Positions 25,441 to 37,419 of a stretch of 64,000 bases of DNA are shown in pieces (within the stretch, counting starts at the first letter, position 1; every line of letters starts with the position of its first letter). The position numbers and the translations under genes are program-made. Source of the DNA: Nymphaea colorata (lineage: Eukaryota; Streptophyta; Magnoliopsida; Nymphaeales; Nymphaeaceae); the NCBI RefSeq assembly GCF_008831285.2, contig NC_045142.1, positions 1,183,001 through 1,247,000 on the forward strand, read 5' to 3'. The notes beneath the pieces were generated by a model that was not told where the DNA came from, made no database searches, and saw nothing but the letters and a program-made list of their open reading frames with translations.

Positions 25441-26403
25441 ATGATGAAGCCTGCCCAGCCCGCCGGCCTCGTCGCCCCCGAGCCGTTCCAACTCCTTGAG
25501 ATCAACATCATATCCGGCCAGGGCCTGCACCCCCAGACGAGGCCCATGTCCACCTACGCCGTCGTTTGGATACGTCCCGACCGCAAGCTTTGCACTCGGG
25601 TCGACTCCGACAACCACACCTCTCCTCAGTGGAACGACAAGTTCATCTTCCGAGTCGACGAGTCGTTCCTCCGCAGCGAGACGTCCGCGATCATGGTGGA
25701 AATCTACTGCATTCGCTGGTTTCGCGACACCCTCATCGGCACCGTCCGGGTCCTCGTCGAAAACTTGCTCCCACGCAAAGGCTACGGCGGCTCCAGCATG
25801 AAGTTCACGGCGCTCCAGGTCCGGAGGCCGTCCGGTCGGCCTCAAGGGATTCTCAACCTCGGCTCGGCTGTGCTCGATGGGTCGATCTGCAGCGTGCCCA
25901 TATATGCGAAGCTGGCCCCGGCGGTGGATTACCGGGACCTTACCGGCGAAAATTTTGGTCTGATGAGGCGGACCAAGAGTGAGTTCCACTTGGATGAGGC
26001 AGCGAACCGGAATGATTCCGATTCGGATGAGGATGACGAACCTGAACCGAAGTTCATGGGGAGGTCCTCGTCATTCGGCGGGACCGAGACGGTGGACGAA
26101 TCGGAGGTGCAGTTCTACCCGGCCGAGGTGGGGAGCTCGGTGGAGAAGTGGAGCGTGCCGAGCAGCGGGGGGAAAGAGGAGCTGCGGCAAAAGCTGGAGA
26201 GGTGGAGGGCGGAGTTTCCGTCCGGCCACGACTTCCGGCGGGAGTCGCTGCAGGAGTTGAGCGCATGCCGGACGCCGGTACTGGAAGAGAGCAGCGGCGG
26301 TGGCCGGAACGGGGGAGAGGGAGGGGGTCCGTTCTCGTGCTTTGCGAGAGGCTGCGAGTGCTCCATCTCTTGTGGAGTGAAACCCGGGACGCGCTCCACC
26401 TGA
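25441..26403 (+). CDS. C2-domain protein, SRC2-like plant family, intronless
   Basis: A 320-residue protein with one N-terminal C2 domain (residues about 17-112: FQLLEINIISGQGL, YAVVWI, SPQWNDKFIFRVDE, DTLIGTVRVLVENLLP). C2 domains dock proteins on membranes, often with calcium. Where calcium-binding relatives have an aspartate before YAVV, this one reads MSTYAVV. The second loop reads YCIRWFRDT, without the usual first aspartate, so calcium binding is doubtful. A linker follows with LMRRTKSEFHLDE, a run of D and E residues (about 195-203) and a cysteine-rich tail, CFARGCECSISCG. That tail resembles the ends of one plant C2 subfamily and could be acylated (inference). The gene has no introns and is very GC-rich, which also makes the other frames open. 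ATGATG at 25441 gives the longest frame after the leader. Its cellular role is unknown. Confidence 0.88.
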   Translation: MMKPAQPAGLVAPEPFQLLEINIISGQGLHPQTRPMSTYAVVWIRPDRKLCTRVDSDNHTSPQWNDKFIFRVDESFLRSETSAIMVEIYCIRWFRDTLIGTVRVLVENLLPRKGYGGSSMKFTALQVRRPSGRPQGILNLGSAVLDGSICSVPIYAKLAPAVDYRDLTGENFGLMRRTKSEFHLDEAANRNDSDSDEDDEPEPKFMGRSSSFGGTETVDESEVQFYPAEVGSSVEKWSVPSSGGKEELRQKLERWRAEFPSGHDFRRESLQELSACRTPVLEESSGGGRNGGEGGGPFSCFARGCECSISCGVKPGTRST

Positions 26404-26762
26404 GGTCCCTCGTCCCGCTCCTCCATTATATTACACTGTTCCCGTCCTACGCCAATCAAAAAATGCCTCGTGGACAACACGGGCCCACACTTACATACGT
26501 GGCAAAATGCAAGGGGAACGTGGGCCACCTTGGGTGCAATCAGCAACCGGTTTATTGGATCGGGTTTCGGGTTGATCCGGACTTACTCTACTCCTACCGC
26601 TCATCAGAAAACTCTCTCTTCTTTTATTGTTGTACGCCATTTTTCTCTTCGTTATTCATTTGTTCATAAAACGGTTCAAACTTAAGTGCTGTTCTTTAGA
26701 AATACAAATGCAAGCACGAAGTGTATTTTTTTTGGCGTATGCTGCAGCATATATGCACCTAA

Positions 26763-26869
<107 letters not shown>

Positions 26870-28182
26870 AATGACAGTGAACAAGAATGCTTAACTTTAG
26901 TGAAGTAACGGAATCAATAATAAGTTTAGTTTAGCTGCAGCTCGTCTTATGCGCTCAAACGTCAGGTTTGTTTTTATTATATTCCATATAAAAATGTTAA
27001 GTTGCTTGTGTGCAATATATCAATAACAACAAAGAACAAAATATAAGGATCTGACATTGGCAACATCTGACGTAATAATTCTAGAATTGAAAACCATATT
27101 GGCAGCATTTCGTTTCTTGGGTCAGAGTCCCATCAATTTTGAGAGTCCAAAGTTATCAAAATCTGTGGTTCTGAAACTGTGGTGCCGTTTCCTGTAAGCA
27201 ATATCATAACCACCTCATCATATACTATGTTGCATATCATATCATATCATATCATTCAATATCTGTATTTCTTTTTGTTGGTACTCTTGGTTGGTCACAG
27301 CTTAAAAAAATGAAAGGAAAAAACTCGGAGAATGACAGCAATTGCGTGTTTGCTTGCGGAGTTGTCAACAACAGTTTTGTGTTAATGACGAGGAGGCACG
27401 AAACTCCGCTTATACGTCACGGACATACTTCTCGTTGATTTCTTATCCCCAGATATAGTTTGTCATGTAGTGAAATAGATTCTGACTAAATTACTTACAC
27501 ACATTAATAAAAAAAAATATGTAAAAAAAAAAAAACTGAGTACTTCTTCTCAAAATATAAAAGAAAGCTCTTCTGTGAAACAATTAGATCTGTACTTTCA
27601 AAAGAAGCTTTTTTTTTTGTTGGCATTATTATAATTATAATTATTATTATTTTGCATGCCAATTTAACGACAAAATAGTGTTCTACCTATTCTCAATTTT
27701 GGGTATGCAGAGGCCTATTTCACCATTCAAACGAGCACTTTGAACTAAGTATGAGGCTCAAATTAATGAATTAATTTACACTATTTGTTTCTTACATTAC
27801 TTAAAAAAATAATATCAAGATGCAAAGGAACCAACTCATCTACAACAAGGGATCTAATTCTTTAAAAAAGAAAGGAGCCACGACACATTAATTCCAAGAA
27901 AAGAAATAGAAAGAAACACTGTTCATGTAAGCTTGATGATCTTTAATTCCTACCCATGTTTTTCTTTTTACATATATAAAGGGATTACGTGTTCCTCATT
28001 ATTATTCTGGTCCCCAAAAGCTTACACATCTCAACCCTATCTTGCCTTACAATGTTTATGTGGTAGAAATTTGGACTCCACAGTGCTGCCTTGTCATCCA
28101 ATCAATAAAGTGAACGCACCCAAATCAAAGTGAAAAACCTCAAACATAAAGCAAAAGGAGAAATCTACATTTCCATGTCCCA

Positions 28183-28228
<46 letters not shown>
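28183..28228. repeat. (CT)n(TA)n compound microsatellite
   Basis: Five CT units followed by about 17 TA units. Confidence 0.95.
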
Positions 28229-28230
<2 letters not shown>

Positions 28231-29635
28231 AAGGTTCTTACATCCTCAATGACTGACTCGCAATAAATATCAACAACAAAAGGTATGGTATAAAAGCAAC
28301 CTTCAGTAAATAAAATATGAGCATACATGTCACCCACTTGCAAAGTCTTTGCCTCTCCCCACTGCATGAAGCCCCAGGGATGTCAACGGTTTTCGCCTTG
28401 GATCTGATGTCTCATGAATAATTCGGATCCGGGGAAATGTTTGATCTGGTTACTGATCGGGTCGGGTTTGGGTCTAGATCGAGCTGGTGGCAAATCTGGT
28501 GACTCAGGATTTGCATCTCGATGAAGAATGAACATGGCCATGATTTGATAGCCGGTTGCTGGTTTTAGTGGAATAGACATCAAGTCATTATACCAACCGA
28601 CACAGCTCTGGACCCTCGAAACAAGGGGAGCCTTAGCTCCTTGCCCGTTATCAATGTATACTATTGTATATGTAGTATTTATAATCAGGGTAAAAGTTTT
28701 TTCTTCTGGATTTGAATCAGACCCAACAATCTCATTTGGGGTTTGGTCATTCTATTTAAAGGTGGGCTGGAACTCAGTTTCAAATTCAGGATAAGTCTGA
28801 GTTCAACGCAGTTAGGTCTGAGTGGGTCGTCGGACTTGGTAAAGCTTGAGTCTGACCGAGTGTTGATTTGGGTAGCTACCAACTGCCCTTTTTACCGGCG
28901 GTACGAAGTCACCATTTCTTTCCTTCGCCCTCGGACTTTTTAGGGTTACTAGAGGATTTGGGTGGTCCTATTGTACATCCTTCTGAAACACATCGGCGAC
29001 GCAACAGCCGAGCCGACCATGCCCTTAGGATAAAAAGAAACTCAAATCAGAAACCCAATATTGCAAAATAAGTGAAATGCCTGATAAATTGAAAAAAAAA
29101 AATCATGACAATCACTTAGTCAAGTTTCTTGTGATTAAACAATATTGAATAATAGTTGCTAAAAAGCTTCAAAACTAAGCTTAGGTAACACGAAATGATA
29201 TATGCTTGTTTCGTGCTTTGGAAAAATGCGACGAAATTTTTGCCGATGAATTATATTATTAAAAAGAGATTCCTTAACATTTTTATTTTAGAGCTTGTAC
29301 TTAATAATGTTTTGATCAAGACGCAATTAACTATAAGTGCACTTTTTATTCACCGTTTACTTGCTTTTATTCTTTAGTTCCTAATCACTTGTTATATTTT
29401 CTACCAAATGATAAAATTCAATACCAAATACGACATCAAATTTGGACAAGAGAAAGTTAATAATCATTTTAAAGGTTTCATGCATCTTAAAACTCCCACA
29501 CGACGAGCATTCTTTTGCAAATTTCCTTCTTGTTTTAAAGAGAGGTAACTTTAAATTGCTTTAACTTTTAAATTATTTAATTGATAATACAGTGTTAAAC
29601 TAAGCTTCAGCGTTTGCTTTAAGTCAATCGCCCCA

Positions 29636-30080
29636 TTGTTTAGAGGGAGGGAGAAGGATAGAGTGAGGAGCAAGTTTCCGTTGAACGTCGACCTGGTCTA
29701 CCGGGCGAGCCGGTGGCGGGCTCTCCGATCGGCGACTCTTCTAGAAGAATCGGGCGATGAGGAAGCTTCGAGGTACGTGGGGTGTGGGGTCCGCGGCCAC
29801 TGCCTTTGCTGTTTTCCTTTCTTTTTGTGCCCCAGTAAATGCATTAGCTTGTATATCAAAGTGGTGGCAAGGAAATATGAAGCCGCCAATAGGTAACCGC
29901 CACGTTTGAAATTTGGTGGGGCCAACAGGGCGCACTTCACCGATGGAAAACGTGGCGGAGCTTTATTAACGGGTCTGAACTGCTAAGGTGCGATTCGCGG
30001 TCGCGTATGACATCTTCATCTGGTCATGAAGGACCGTGACGACTGGTGGGGGTGTCGAGGCGCCGGGGCCGCTGACATGC
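29636..30080. other. GC-rich island without a recognised gene
   Basis: It stands out from the AT-rich surroundings. On the plus strand it is open from about 29636 to a possible splice donor, GAG|GTACGT, near 29774, reading LNVDLVYRASRWRALRSA in part. I do not recognise the product and could not find a matching downstream exon. It may be a gene relic or a promoter-like island. Confidence 0.25.
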
Positions 30081-30108
30081 ACAGAGCCCATGTAGTAAAA
30101 TAAATAAA

Positions 30109-30124
30109 TATATATATATATATA
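30109..30124. repeat. (TA)n microsatellite
   Basis: Eight TA units after a TAAATAAA stretch. Confidence 0.85.
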
Positions 30125-31114
30125 GTGTTTTTATGATAATAAATGTGCAAAAAAAATAAAAAGATTTTTCATTTGAAATTTTTGATTTTTCAGACAAAAC
30201 CTTGGCTTTCATTGGCAAAATGATTCTTTCTAATAGTTTTGAAAAATATTTTTTTTATGATTGGCTGGACAGGTAAAAGTTGGTTTTGGTAAATAACTTT
30301 AGAAATAGTTTTCTCAGTATTTTACAGAAAATTTGATTTTTCCTTTCATAAAGGAGTTTTAAGTATACAGGTTAATACACCATTAAAATTTAGAAAACAA
30401 TAAAAAATATCAAAATCTTTCCCGCACTATCAAACAAAAACAATGGAAACAAACAAAATATTTACGCTAAGGACAAGTTACGTCAGGGGTATGTCCGAGG
30501 CAACTTTATTCTTATGTAATCGCTTCATTTTTGTCCTGTTTTTAAACACGACCGAACCAAACTAAATGTTTTTTCTTCCTTTAAAAAATTTTAAATCTCA
30601 ATCTGAAATCGGCAAGTAGGGCTTAATTAATCACGCGAATCTGAACATTAACTCTTGATTGGTTAACAACCATATATTTCCTATCATTATTAGGCAATAT
30701 AAATTAAAAATTAGTTCGATCGAGTCATTAACGATTATATTTTAATGAACTTAGATCAGGGCAGAGTCTCTTTTGGACGAGGAAGCTCTCCACCGTTGGC
30801 TGCTCAAGTCTGTGAATCTGATCTTTTTTCATTATTGATTCACGTCTTAAACTTTGGTCTTTTATTTTTATCGAGGGTTTGTTTCATGTGAATTGGGGTT
30901 TGTTTCAGTAAAACAAACATCCAGTCAGTGCAAATGCTAGTGGTTATGATGAGTGGCGGAGCTAGAAATTTTAAACATAACCGTGTTGTTTAAAAAAAAA
31001 AAAATCATATAAGAGAGCTGAATAATTCTATAATCTACTAAATAATAACATTTTTGAATAGTTTTCACATAGGCCAACCTTTATTTTCTCAAAAGTTTTA
31101 CCTTCACTAAACCA

Positions 31115-31141
31115 ATATATATATATATATATATATATATT
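31115..31141. repeat. (AT)n microsatellite
   Basis: About 13 AT units. Confidence 0.9.
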
Positions 31142-32426
31142 AAAGTAATATGTAAAATCTACTTTTCCAAAACTTAGGAAGACCATGGGCTCTTATGCTC
31201 TCCCTTGCCTCTGCCCCTGCTTAGTTAGATCTGAAAAGAAAACACTAGTCGGTTTAACGATGGATTTGGAATTTTGAGGAAGATTTGCTCACTAAATTGA
31301 ACAGGCATAAGTGCATATATTTATATGCAAAGAATTGGATAAGAGTTTCATTTTGTACCTTTAAATCCAAACCCCTGCCTCAAGTCGAAGTAAGTAATAT
31401 TAGATTAGTTGAAATCCTGCAATAGTTATACTGAGGAGCAGAATGGGGTCCCAAATATAAAATTTTGAAAAAGTATTACAAAAAAGTTGCTTTAAGTTTG
31501 GGGAAATAACAAATCACAGTCATCTTTTGAAATTTAATAAATAGGTGCCCAATTTTTCTGAAAAATTATCAAGGAAATGCTTACTAATAGGGAACATTAA
31601 TTCTTGATATGATATGACCAAAATGCCCTTCTTAAAGACAATGATATCTTCCATCAACCAAGGGGTGTAGTACTTTATGGCAAGTGATTCTGACCTGTTT
31701 TTATGAGATAATGAGTAAATGTTTGGGCGAGCAAGACGAGTATTTTACCTTACTTTTATAAAAACCCAGTTTAATGATGCATGATATAGAAAATATACTA
31801 TCAACTAGCACAATGCTTCCACCCCAACGGTACATAGACATAATATGAACAAACTCGACCAGCTATCCTATGCCCTTAAAACAATTTTATTGCGAATAAT
31901 ACTTAAATATTTTGTTTTTAAAATGTCCTCTAAATTATGCTGGTCCGTTCACATTCCAACAGAAATATATCTTGTCATGAAATTTTAATATTGTATGTAA
32001 GCATCCATACAAAGTCTTTACATTAGATCCCAACTCATTTCAAGGGCGCCCCTCTAAATGGTACATGATCACGATCTTCTCTAGAATTATGCTTCGTGTT
32101 TATGTAAATATGAGATTACTTCAAATGGTGGAAAACATTTTTAAAATGTGCATAAGTTAGGGTGCAAGCTTTAAGTATCTATTGCGCCATTTAACTATTG
32201 GAACGGATTCAGTTTCAACGCTTCGTATTTAATTTTAATATTCAATTTATCACGATTGCCTATATTTTTTTATTGATATTATTAGTCGCTTCGAACGTGA
32301 TAACTAGTTGCCAAATAAAGAACTCGATCAAACTAACTTTGAGGTTAATTACTTTAGTTCGGAAATTAAAACCAAGCTCCGAAGTTAAATTAACGACTTT
32401 TATATGTCTTTCATAAATTCAATGAA

Positions 32427-32448
32427 TGTGTGTGTGTGTGTGTGTGTG
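32427..32448. repeat. (TG)n microsatellite
   Basis: About 11 TG units. Confidence 0.9.
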
Positions 32449-33680
32449 CACGCAGGCATGAGAGCAAATTCCCTTTGCCAAGCTTTAGAAAAAAACAAAA
32501 GTGTCACTATTCTTAGTTACATTAATAAAATTTAGTAAAAAATTACAAATCACGACTCAACAAACGAGCGAAAGATGAATCACCTCCTATCTTTTCAAAA
32601 ATGTCGAACATGCGCTCAACTTTTTCCTGCATTCCATAAACAACACCCCCTTGTTAAAAAAAAGTTAAAATAATCGTCCAAAAGACAAAATTGACCATTC
32701 AATACAAATTTAAAAAAATGATTTAACCCTTACAGTCCACCAAAGGGCAATTTTGTTAACAAAATTAGTCTTTATTTAAAGGGTCATTTTTGTCATTTTA
32801 ACAATTTTTAATTAATAATGACTGTTTGAGAAATAAGGGGAAAAGTGGAGCACCGGTTGGATTCTTAAAAGAATGGTCCAATGGCGAAAACTTAGCAAAA
32901 TAATGAATCTTATAGTCAACATATAAAGTAAACCAAAATGCTAAATTTTTCAGCTATCGAACATGATAGCTACACTTGAGCATTTCTTATTTTTCAAGGA
33001 ACGAACGAGTCTTGAAAGAATAACAAAATTTCATAAAAACAAAAAAGAATCTCTTAGTCAATTTATAAAATAAAGAGACACCTTTGTTTTTAAACTTAAA
33101 AAAATCACGAACTTTTAAAAATGCTTAATTTAAAAGTCCCGTTAACGTTCTCTATGACAAAAACTATCATAAAAGCACCTATCGCTTTGCTCATGAAAGG
33201 GGCCACGATTTTTCAATTCTATTTCGAGTTTTTCAACCATCGATTGCCGACCACGGATCTTCACATCTTTATTTAAACCACATTCCCCAGATTAGCCCTG
33301 GCCTTTTCCTGCTCTCCAAGGCGTGGGAAGGTTAAAGCCCAAGTAAACAAGCTAATTCTTAGAGGGTGTTTAAGTGATTTCAGGGAGACAGCGACAAACA
33401 ATTGACGAAGAATCTGAAACGGGTCAAAGGGGGGAGCACGTAGGGACGAGCGGTAGAAAATCGGCAGCGGACTACGCCGAGGAATCGAGGGGCCGCGCGG
33501 GGAAAAGCGGCAGCGCCACCAGAGTCAGCGGTAACCACGAGGGGTCACCGGAGACATCCCGTGGACCGTCAGTCCCGATGATCCGACGGCCGGCGCTCCT
33601 TCTTGCGGGCCCCGCCTTCCCCCTCTTCTCCCTGTCCGCTTTCTCTTAAACCAAAAGGCCGAAGGAGATTTGCTCAGTTC

Positions 33681-33681
33681 C

Positions 33682-33712
<31 letters not shown>

Positions 33713-33739
33713 GCACACACACACACACACTCTCTCTCT
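33681..33739 (+). promoter_or_regulatory. Pyrimidine patch and CA/CT microsatellite at the presumed start of the GRAS transcript
   Basis: A run of about 14 CT units, then CA units, then CT again. CT-rich patches near the transcription start are common in plant core promoters. It lies about 1 kb upstream of the GRAS start codon, and the T-rich stretch in between looks like a leader intron. Confidence 0.45.
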
Positions 33740-34767
33740 GGTGCGATTGTCATCATTTCCGGGTATCTCTCTTTCTCTCTCTCTCGCTCGCTTTTGTTCG
33801 ATCGTCTTAATTAGGGAATAATTTCAGTTCTTTTTCGGACGTTTTTGCATGTTAAGTTGGTAATACAAGCCGTGAATTAGTGGGACCGAGCTATTTTTGG
33901 GGGTCATTTGTGCGGGTTTCTGGATATCTCCATCTTTTGATATGTTGGTGGGATTTTTACGTGTTTTTCTTACTGTAGTAAGTTCTTGGATTGTGATTGT
34001 CGAATTTGATGAGTTTCTCCGTGGTTGGTACATAATCAAGTTAAGTTATTGATCCTGGTGTTTCTTCCGGTGTTTTTGGAAGGGCGGACTGTAGGAATAT
34101 GGAGGGACTGAAAATCTGTGAATGATTTAACTCTTGGATGACCGAGTTAGGAACGTAGTATTAGCATAAGAAATTTCAAATACTTGTTCTGATGCTAAAA
34201 CCAGCTTCTTAACATGGTATTAGAGTCATCCAAATGGAATCTTATGCTTTTTTTTTTTTTTTGAATTTATAGTTTTATCTTTTAATGGAGCTTTGGAGTT
34301 GACCCACTAGCAGGGTTTATGCATTTTTCCGAATATTTGTCTGTTATTTTACTGAAAAGTTCCGTAGATTCAACCAAAAAATTGAGGACCATGCATCAGA
34401 AGTTTGTGCGGAAATAGGCATGGATAACTGAATCTCAGGCTACCAATTATTTTCTTTTGTTGGCATGGTGAAACTGAGTTACTCTTGTATGATTGTAGTT
34501 GGTGGGCCTTGTTGGCATGGCCTTTTTTTACTTTTTGAGGAGAACTGAGTTGTTCTTGTGTGCCTTTATGGTTGTTTACCCCTAGAATTTTAGGATTGCT
34601 TTTAGTTCAAGTTTTGAGTGTTGATTCGTTGAATGTGTCGCTCTGATGTGCTAAATTTCCTCTTTTATGATTCCATGTTAAAGCTGTAGAGAACCTCGTT
34701 CTATGATTTTGGAACTGCATCTCGTTAGGCTGCATTCTCTCCTTCTCTTGCCATAATTGGAGAAGCT
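33740..34767 (+). other. Probable 5' leader with intron of the GRAS gene
   Basis: T-rich, intron-like sequence with a plausible acceptor, CTCGTTAG, near 34728, about 40 bases before the start codon, and a possible donor after TTTCCGG near 33761. LISCL-type GRAS genes commonly have an intron in the leader. The exact sites are inferred. Confidence 0.4.
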
Positions 34768-37419
34768 ATGGATCCACTTGAAGATTTGTCAATTTTCATG
34801 AACGGGTTTAAAGTAGAAGAGACCTTCCAGGATGTTCCCTTAATTCTATCCGATCCTCCTCCCTCAAATTTTCCTGCTCCTCCCTGCACTTATGCTTCTT
34901 CTGTGCCGCCCACGGATAGTGAGCCTCCTGATGACTGTGAATTGCTGTCTGACGTGCTTCTGAACTATATAAGAGAGATGCTAATGGATGAGAATGTCGA
35001 GGAACAAAGTTATGTGTATGAAGAAAATTCTGCTCTTCAAGCTGCTGAGAAACCTTTCTATGATATACTTGGTGAAAAGTATCCACCATATCCTGATCAT
35101 CACCCGCTGTACCAAGGTGATGGTCCAGAGAGCCCTGATGATGGTAGCTGTTCAACCGCGGATGCCACAAATAGCCATCAAGCTGGTAGTCATATCAGTG
35201 GCGGCAGCAGCAGCAGCAGTGGGAGCGATTCTCACTGGACACCTGATCATGTTGCATATCCCCACCCGAATGAGTTGGTTTCCCCTGTTTCTACTCTCTC
35301 ATTAAATTACTCGGGCAAGTCATCTTTTAACTCCCCGTTGGGTAGCAGACTTGATGAAGTAGAAGGGTGCAGGGAGACCTTGGTAGAAAATTTTCGGCTT
35401 CCTGACTTCTTTGATGAGTCTCATGTTTGGCAATTTAGAAAAGGAATGGAGGAAGCAAGCAAATTCCTTCCAAATGGTAGCATATCATTCAACCTTCAAA
35501 TGAATGGATTACCTCCAGACTCTAAGCTGGAAGTGAAGGAAGTTCTTCCCAATGGTAACTTTGTGATTGACACAGAAAACAATGTGTCGGTCCAAGAATC
35601 AAAAGCTGGCGGAAAGTTTACTTCCAACAGAACCTCGATGGTTAATCCTAACAGTAGTAAGCAGGAGTTCGAAAAAGATGTAACCAAGTGTCTTCCCAAT
35701 GGTAATGCGGTGGTTAATCTAGAAAACAATGCATTACCTAGAGCTGCAAAACTGGAAGCCAATAATTTTCTGCCAAATGGTAATGTGGTACTCAACCAAG
35801 AAGACAATGCATCGCCTAGAGTTTCAAAGCAGGAAGCAAATAATTTTCTACCAAATGGTAATTTGTTACTCAACCTGGAAAAGCAAGAGGCAGTGCATGA
35901 TTTGAAGCTGGGTATTAACAACATCAACATCAAAGTGGAGAAAAGGGATGAAAGGGAGTCCTTGATCGTGAAATCTACAGATGATAATGATCAGAATGGA
36001 TTTAGAGGGCATAAGAACCCTCACAGTGAAGACTCAGAATTAGAAGTGGGAAGGAGTAACAAGCACTCAGCAATCAGCTTCTCTTCAGATACTATTCGGT
36101 CAGAAATGTTTGACCAGGTCCTGTTATGTAGAAAAGGTAAATGCGTTGAGTTGGTAACCAATCTTCGAGAAGCTATGCAGAATAGCTTGGGTAAAAATGT
36201 GCAGAATGGGCATTCAAAAGGATCTAGTGGCACAAAGTCTCGTGGTAAAAGGCAGGGCAAAAGGGAAGTTGTGGACCTAAGGGCTCTCCTTATTCATTGT
36301 GCTCAAGCTGTAGCCACAGACGATCGTCGAAGTGCAAATGAGCTTTTAAGACAAATCCGGCAGCATTCTTCCCCTTATGGTGATGGTACACAGCGATTAG
36401 CTCATTGCTTTGCAGAAAGCTTAGAAGCACGTTTATCTGGTACAGGAGGCAATATCTATTATAACCTGAAAACTAAAAGAAATTCGGCTGCCAGCATCTT
36501 GAAAGCACACCAATTATATCTAGCTGCTTGCCCTTTCAAGAGGATCTCTCATTACCTATCGAACCAGACTACCTTGAATGTCGCTGAGAATGCAACCAAG
36601 CTGCATATCATTGATTTTGGTATCCTATATGGGTTTCAGTGGCCAAGCTTCATCCAGCGTCTTTCAGCAAGGCCTGGTGGTCCTCCAAGACTTCGTATAA
36701 CAGGAATTGATTTTCCTCAACCTGGTTTCAAGCCTGCTGAAAGGATTGAGGAGACTGGGTGTCGATTATCAGAATATGCCCGCATGTTCAATGTCCCATT
36801 TCAGTATAAGGCAATAGCATCCAAGTGGGAGAATGTTGAAATTGAGGACCTTGATTTGGATGATGGTGAGGTCTTGGTTGTCAATTGCTTGTATAGAATG
36901 AGAAATCTGCCTGATGAGACTGTATCTGTAGATTGTCCAAGGGACATAGTGCTCAACAAGATCAGGAAGATGAACCCAAAAGTTTTTATCCTTGGCATAA
37001 TTAATGGAGCATATAGCGCTCCTTTCTTCACAACACGATTCCGTGAGGCACTATTCCAGTACTCTGCATTTTTTGATATGCTTGAGACTAACACTCCCCG
37101 GGATCATCCTGAAAGGATTCTGATAGAAAGAGAAATATTTGGCCGAGAGGTCTTGAACATCGTTGCATGTGAGGGCTCAGAGAGGATTGAGAGGCCAGAG
37201 GTCTACAAACAGTGGCAGGTTCGAAATCAGAGAGCTGGATTTGTGCAACTCCCTTTGAACCAGGATATAATGCAGAAATCAAGGGAAAAAGTAAAGCATA
37301 TATACCACAAGGATTTCATGGTTGATGAGGACAGTCAGTGGTTGCTGCAGGGCTGGAAAGGAAGGATACTACAGGCTCTCTCTACATGGGCGCCCAGCAA
37401 GAACCGTCATGACTACTAA
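34768..37419 (+). CDS. GRAS transcription regulator, LISCL (SCL9/14/33-like) type
   Basis: An intronless frame of 883 residues coding for a nuclear transcription co-regulator. The C-terminal GRAS domain (about 500-878) shows the first leucine heptad region starting VDLRALLIHCAQAVATDDRR, the VHIID-equivalent LHIIDFG at about 612, RITGIDFPQPGF, the PFYRE-like region, NQRAGFVQLPL, and the end WLLQGWKGRILQALSTW. The acidic N-terminus, with LSDVLLNYIREMLMDE and CLLCRKGKC-like elements (here QVLLCRKGKCVE), matches the LISCL subfamily, which includes the stress and detoxification regulator SCL14. A serine run (about 145-155) lies between them. Residues 234-385 contain a repeat array with L-P-N-G-N starts, described separately. 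The length exceeds the roughly 700-770 residues I recall for relatives, and the repeats explain part of the excess. The start follows a leader without upstream in-frame alternatives. Confidence 0.95.
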   Translation: MDPLEDLSIFMNGFKVEETFQDVPLILSDPPPSNFPAPPCTYASSVPPTDSEPPDDCELLSDVLLNYIREMLMDENVEEQSYVYEENSALQAAEKPFYDILGEKYPPYPDHHPLYQGDGPESPDDGSCSTADATNSHQAGSHISGGSSSSSGSDSHWTPDHVAYPHPNELVSPVSTLSLNYSGKSSFNSPLGSRLDEVEGCRETLVENFRLPDFFDESHVWQFRKGMEEASKFLPNGSISFNLQMNGLPPDSKLEVKEVLPNGNFVIDTENNVSVQESKAGGKFTSNRTSMVNPNSSKQEFEKDVTKCLPNGNAVVNLENNALPRAAKLEANNFLPNGNVVLNQEDNASPRVSKQEANNFLPNGNLLLNLEKQEAVHDLKLGINNINIKVEKRDERESLIVKSTDDNDQNGFRGHKNPHSEDSELEVGRSNKHSAISFSSDTIRSEMFDQVLLCRKGKCVELVTNLREAMQNSLGKNVQNGHSKGSSGTKSRGKRQGKREVVDLRALLIHCAQAVATDDRRSANELLRQIRQHSSPYGDGTQRLAHCFAESLEARLSGTGGNIYYNLKTKRNSAASILKAHQLYLAACPFKRISHYLSNQTTLNVAENATKLHIIDFGILYGFQWPSFIQRLSARPGGPPRLRITGIDFPQPGFKPAERIEETGCRLSEYARMFNVPFQYKAIASKWENVEIEDLDLDDGEVLVVNCLYRMRNLPDETVSVDCPRDIVLNKIRKMNPKVFILGIINGAYSAPFFTTRFREALFQYSAFFDMLETNTPRDHPERILIEREIFGREVLNIVACEGSERIERPEVYKQWQVRNQRAGFVQLPLNQDIMQKSREKVKHIYHKDFMVDEDSQWLLQGWKGRILQALSTWAPSKNRHDY
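35467..35925 (+). repeat. 78-bp coding repeats (26 residues) inside the GRAS gene
   Basis: LPNG starts at residues 234, 260, 309, 335 and 361. The spacing is 26 residues except for one gap of 49, which holds a worn intermediate unit. Units read roughly LPNGNxVxNxENNxxPRxxK followed by xExNNF. The three units from 35692 onward are most alike at DNA level. Relatives as I recall them have a single such segment after EEASKFLP. Confidence 0.85.

Noticed and set aside
25300-26669. Long open frames on both strands over the C2-domain gene
   Set aside because: They are shadows of a very GC-rich coding sequence. Only the 25441 frame shows a domain.
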